A stretch of DNA of 64,000 nt. It comes from JAGXSE01 sp040757295 (GTDB lineage Bacteria > Bacillota > PH28-bin88). The position numbers and the translations under genes are program-made. The notes below the pieces were generated by a model, which was not told where the DNA came from, did no database searches, and worked only from the letters and a program-made list of their open reading frames with translations. Each line of letters begins with the position of its first letter. Within the stretch, counting starts at the first letter, position 1. Of the stretch, positions 62,780 through 64,000 are shown in pieces. The stretch is taken from positions 55,658 through 119,657 of the forward strand of contig JBFLXH010000003.1 of the NCBI GenBank assembly GCA_040757295.1, in the 5' to 3' direction.

Positions 62780-63742
62780 ATGGGCAAAATATATGCCTTT
62801 TATTCACCTAGCCGGGGTGCGGGCCTCACAACCTTGCTGATCAATGTGGCTGAGTGGTTGGCAGCTGACACGGAACTTACTGTAGCCCTCTTTGATTTTT
62901 CCAGCAGGACTGATTTGAGTTGCAATTTCAGCGGCAAGCAAGTATCCCTAGCCGGGTTTCTGGCATCAGGGGAGGTGGAGTATGAGCGGGAAAAGCCGGT
63001 GGCAGTCTGTGATTTGAAGCCGGATAACCGGGAATCATTTAGAGCCTTGGAAAAGGCGGCAGGGATATTCGACTTGGTTTTTGTGGATATGTCCAACCGG
63101 CTGGATCAGATTGGGTACCAGGTTCTAGAGATGTCCCACCGGATTATCCTCTTGGCGCCGGGAACGGAACTTGTAGTCAGGTATTTTCATAACATGCTGG
63201 AACTGGGACGGGTCCTGGAGAAACAGGCAATGACCGGCAAGCTGGAATTAGTGGTGAACCGGGTCCGCCATGAAGAGGAAATTGCGGTATTGACCAAGGA
63301 GATCAAGACCAAAATGATGGGGTTTACCCGCGAGCGCCCCGGCCCTGAAGACTATAAGCGCCTGGCGGAGAACTTCTATTATGACTTCTATCTTCAGAAG
63401 CTGGCTGATGAGCGCTTGGCTCATTTCAGAAAAGCAGTTGACAAATTTAACCAGCAGATCCAAACAGGAGATCCCCAGGAAGTGGCCTTGCACCTTTGGA
63501 ATGCAGTCCACCATTTAACCTTGCCCTTTACCAAACGGATGCTTTTGTTCAGGTGGCTGGTTTTCCGGGCCCGCTTGGGACAGTCTTTTTCCGAGGCGGC
63601 AGAGGAGCTAATTCCCCGCTTTATCACGGAGGAGTTTGAAGCCCTGGCGAAGGAATTGGCCATGGAAACTCAAAGCCTGGGCGGCATGGCCCTAACTGTG
63701 GAGGCCGACGCCAAAGGACAACCTGGGACGAAGACCGGCTAG
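62780..63742 (+). CDS. MinD/CpaE-like protein with degenerate Walker A
   Basis: 320 aa from ATG 62780 (GGGGGGAAAGGG upstream). Residues 1-160 follow the MinD/CpaE fold: N-terminal strand, then SPSRGAGLTTLLINVAEWL, where KGGxGKTT would stand; later FDLVFVDMSNRLD (Walker B-like) and IILLAPGTE. Both Lys of the deviant Walker A are lost (Ser-Arg-Gly-Ala-Gly-Leu-Thr-Thr), so ATP hydrolysis is doubtful. Residues 170-320 are helical with no family recognised. Paired with the gene at 62012. Confidence 0.7.
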   Translation: MGKIYAFYSPSRGAGLTTLLINVAEWLAADTELTVALFDFSSRTDLSCNFSGKQVSLAGFLASGEVEYEREKPVAVCDLKPDNRESFRALEKAAGIFDLVFVDMSNRLDQIGYQVLEMSHRIILLAPGTELVVRYFHNMLELGRVLEKQAMTGKLELVVNRVRHEEEIAVLTKEIKTKMMGFTRERPGPEDYKRLAENFYYDFYLQKLADERLAHFRKAVDKFNQQIQTGDPQEVALHLWNAVHHLTLPFTKRMLLFRWLVFRARLGQSFSEAAEELIPRFITEEFEALAKELAMETQSLGGMALTVEADAKGQPGTKTG

Positions 63743-63746
63743 TTGC

Positions 63747-64000
63747 TTCAACTGGGTCTTGGCTTTTCGCGGGGGATTGTTTCCCCCGCTCGTGCTTAGA
63801 TTCGACCAGTTCTTGGCTCCGGTTTACCGGAGCTTAGAACTGGTTAATCCCATAGGGGGCCAGTTAATACAGGGGCGTAGCCGCTCTTATAATGAGCGAG
63901 GCCACTAATTAAAATGTGGCCTGCAAGCGAATTTCATGCCCGGCTTCATTGGCTGTAATCAAATTTTATTCCTTGCCGGGCATTTAATGAGCGAGGCCAC
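63747..64000 (-). repeat. Modular palindromic repeat, copy D (inverted, cut by window end)
   Basis: Reverse complement of the right half of copy B, in the same module order: CAGTTGAA end, GCGGGGG hairpin, CCAGTTCT/CTCCGG hairpin, GGGGCCAGTTAATAC, AGCCGCTCTTATAATGAG, one double-hairpin unit (63888-63985), and the start of a second unit at 63986. It continues past the window. Together B and D flank the two-gene segment 62012-63742. Confidence 0.88.

Overview
This 64 kb window looks like chromosome from an endospore-forming, anaerobically respiring Clostridia-class Firmicute, most like the Peptococcaceae/Desulfotomaculum group. The reasons are SpoVAD/SpoVAEB and a YhcN-like sporulation lipoprotein, AddAB, a TPP riboswitch with ThiT, Gram-positive Pho boxes, multihaem c-type cytochromes and molybdenum respiration. 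The genus cannot be named from sequence alone. I saw no rRNA, tRNA, transposase, integrase or CRISPR array.

Layout. 1-3.1 kb: a TPR protein cut by the window edge and two surface-type proteins sharing a C-terminal domain, one with a run of SVTFG pentapeptides. 3.2-4.6 kb: a palindromic repeat, an SDR dehydrogenase and a possible gene fragment. 4.8-16.9 kb: a respiratory block with a haem-sensing histidine kinase and regulator, then a TtrA/SrdA-like molybdopterin oxidoreductase with an in-frame UGA at the expected metal-ligand position and a good SECIS hairpin, TorD chaperone, 4Fe-4S subunit, FdnI-type cytochrome b, a Pro/Ala-rich lipoprotein, and two paralogous secreted proteins that both read through an in-frame UGA in a U-x-T-C context. 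17.1-25.3 kb: complete Pho regulon (response regulator, pstS-C-A-B-B, phoU, phoR). 25.5-27.4 kb: sporulation genes. 27.7-33.2 kb: 5-oxoprolinase operon (IclR regulator, pxpA, YcsI-like, NRAMP-like transporter, pxpBC fusion). 33.4-41.5 kb: HAD phosphatase (minus) and addBA. 41.5-42.9 kb: TPP riboswitch, thiT, thiamine pyrophosphokinase. 43.2-46.1 kb: TRAP transporter. 46.1-49.1 kb: GH18-like protein (minus) and a sodium:solute symporter behind a structured leader. 49.4-53.7 kb: a second haem-sensing two-component system followed by nrfHA (ammonia-forming nitrite reductase). 53.9-57.3 kb: kinase remnant, nitrilase, metallo-beta-lactamase-fold enzyme, TrkH (minus). 57.6-61.5 kb: divergent NrfD-like membrane protein and YeiH-type transporter with a small membrane partner. 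61.6-64 kb: two hypothetical genes between large inverted copies of a modular hairpin repeat also found at 3.2 and 33.2 kb.

How they fit together. Two paralogous haem-binding (Tll0287-like, CxxCH) kinase/OmpR pairs each sit just upstream of a respiratory reductase, which suggests redox or ligand control of alternative electron acceptors. The likely new biology is the selenium-dependent block at 7.7-16.9 kb, where the catalytic subunit and two exported, previously unrecognised protein candidates all appear to use selenocysteine. The second lead is the modular repeat family, whose hairpins show compensatory base changes between copies.
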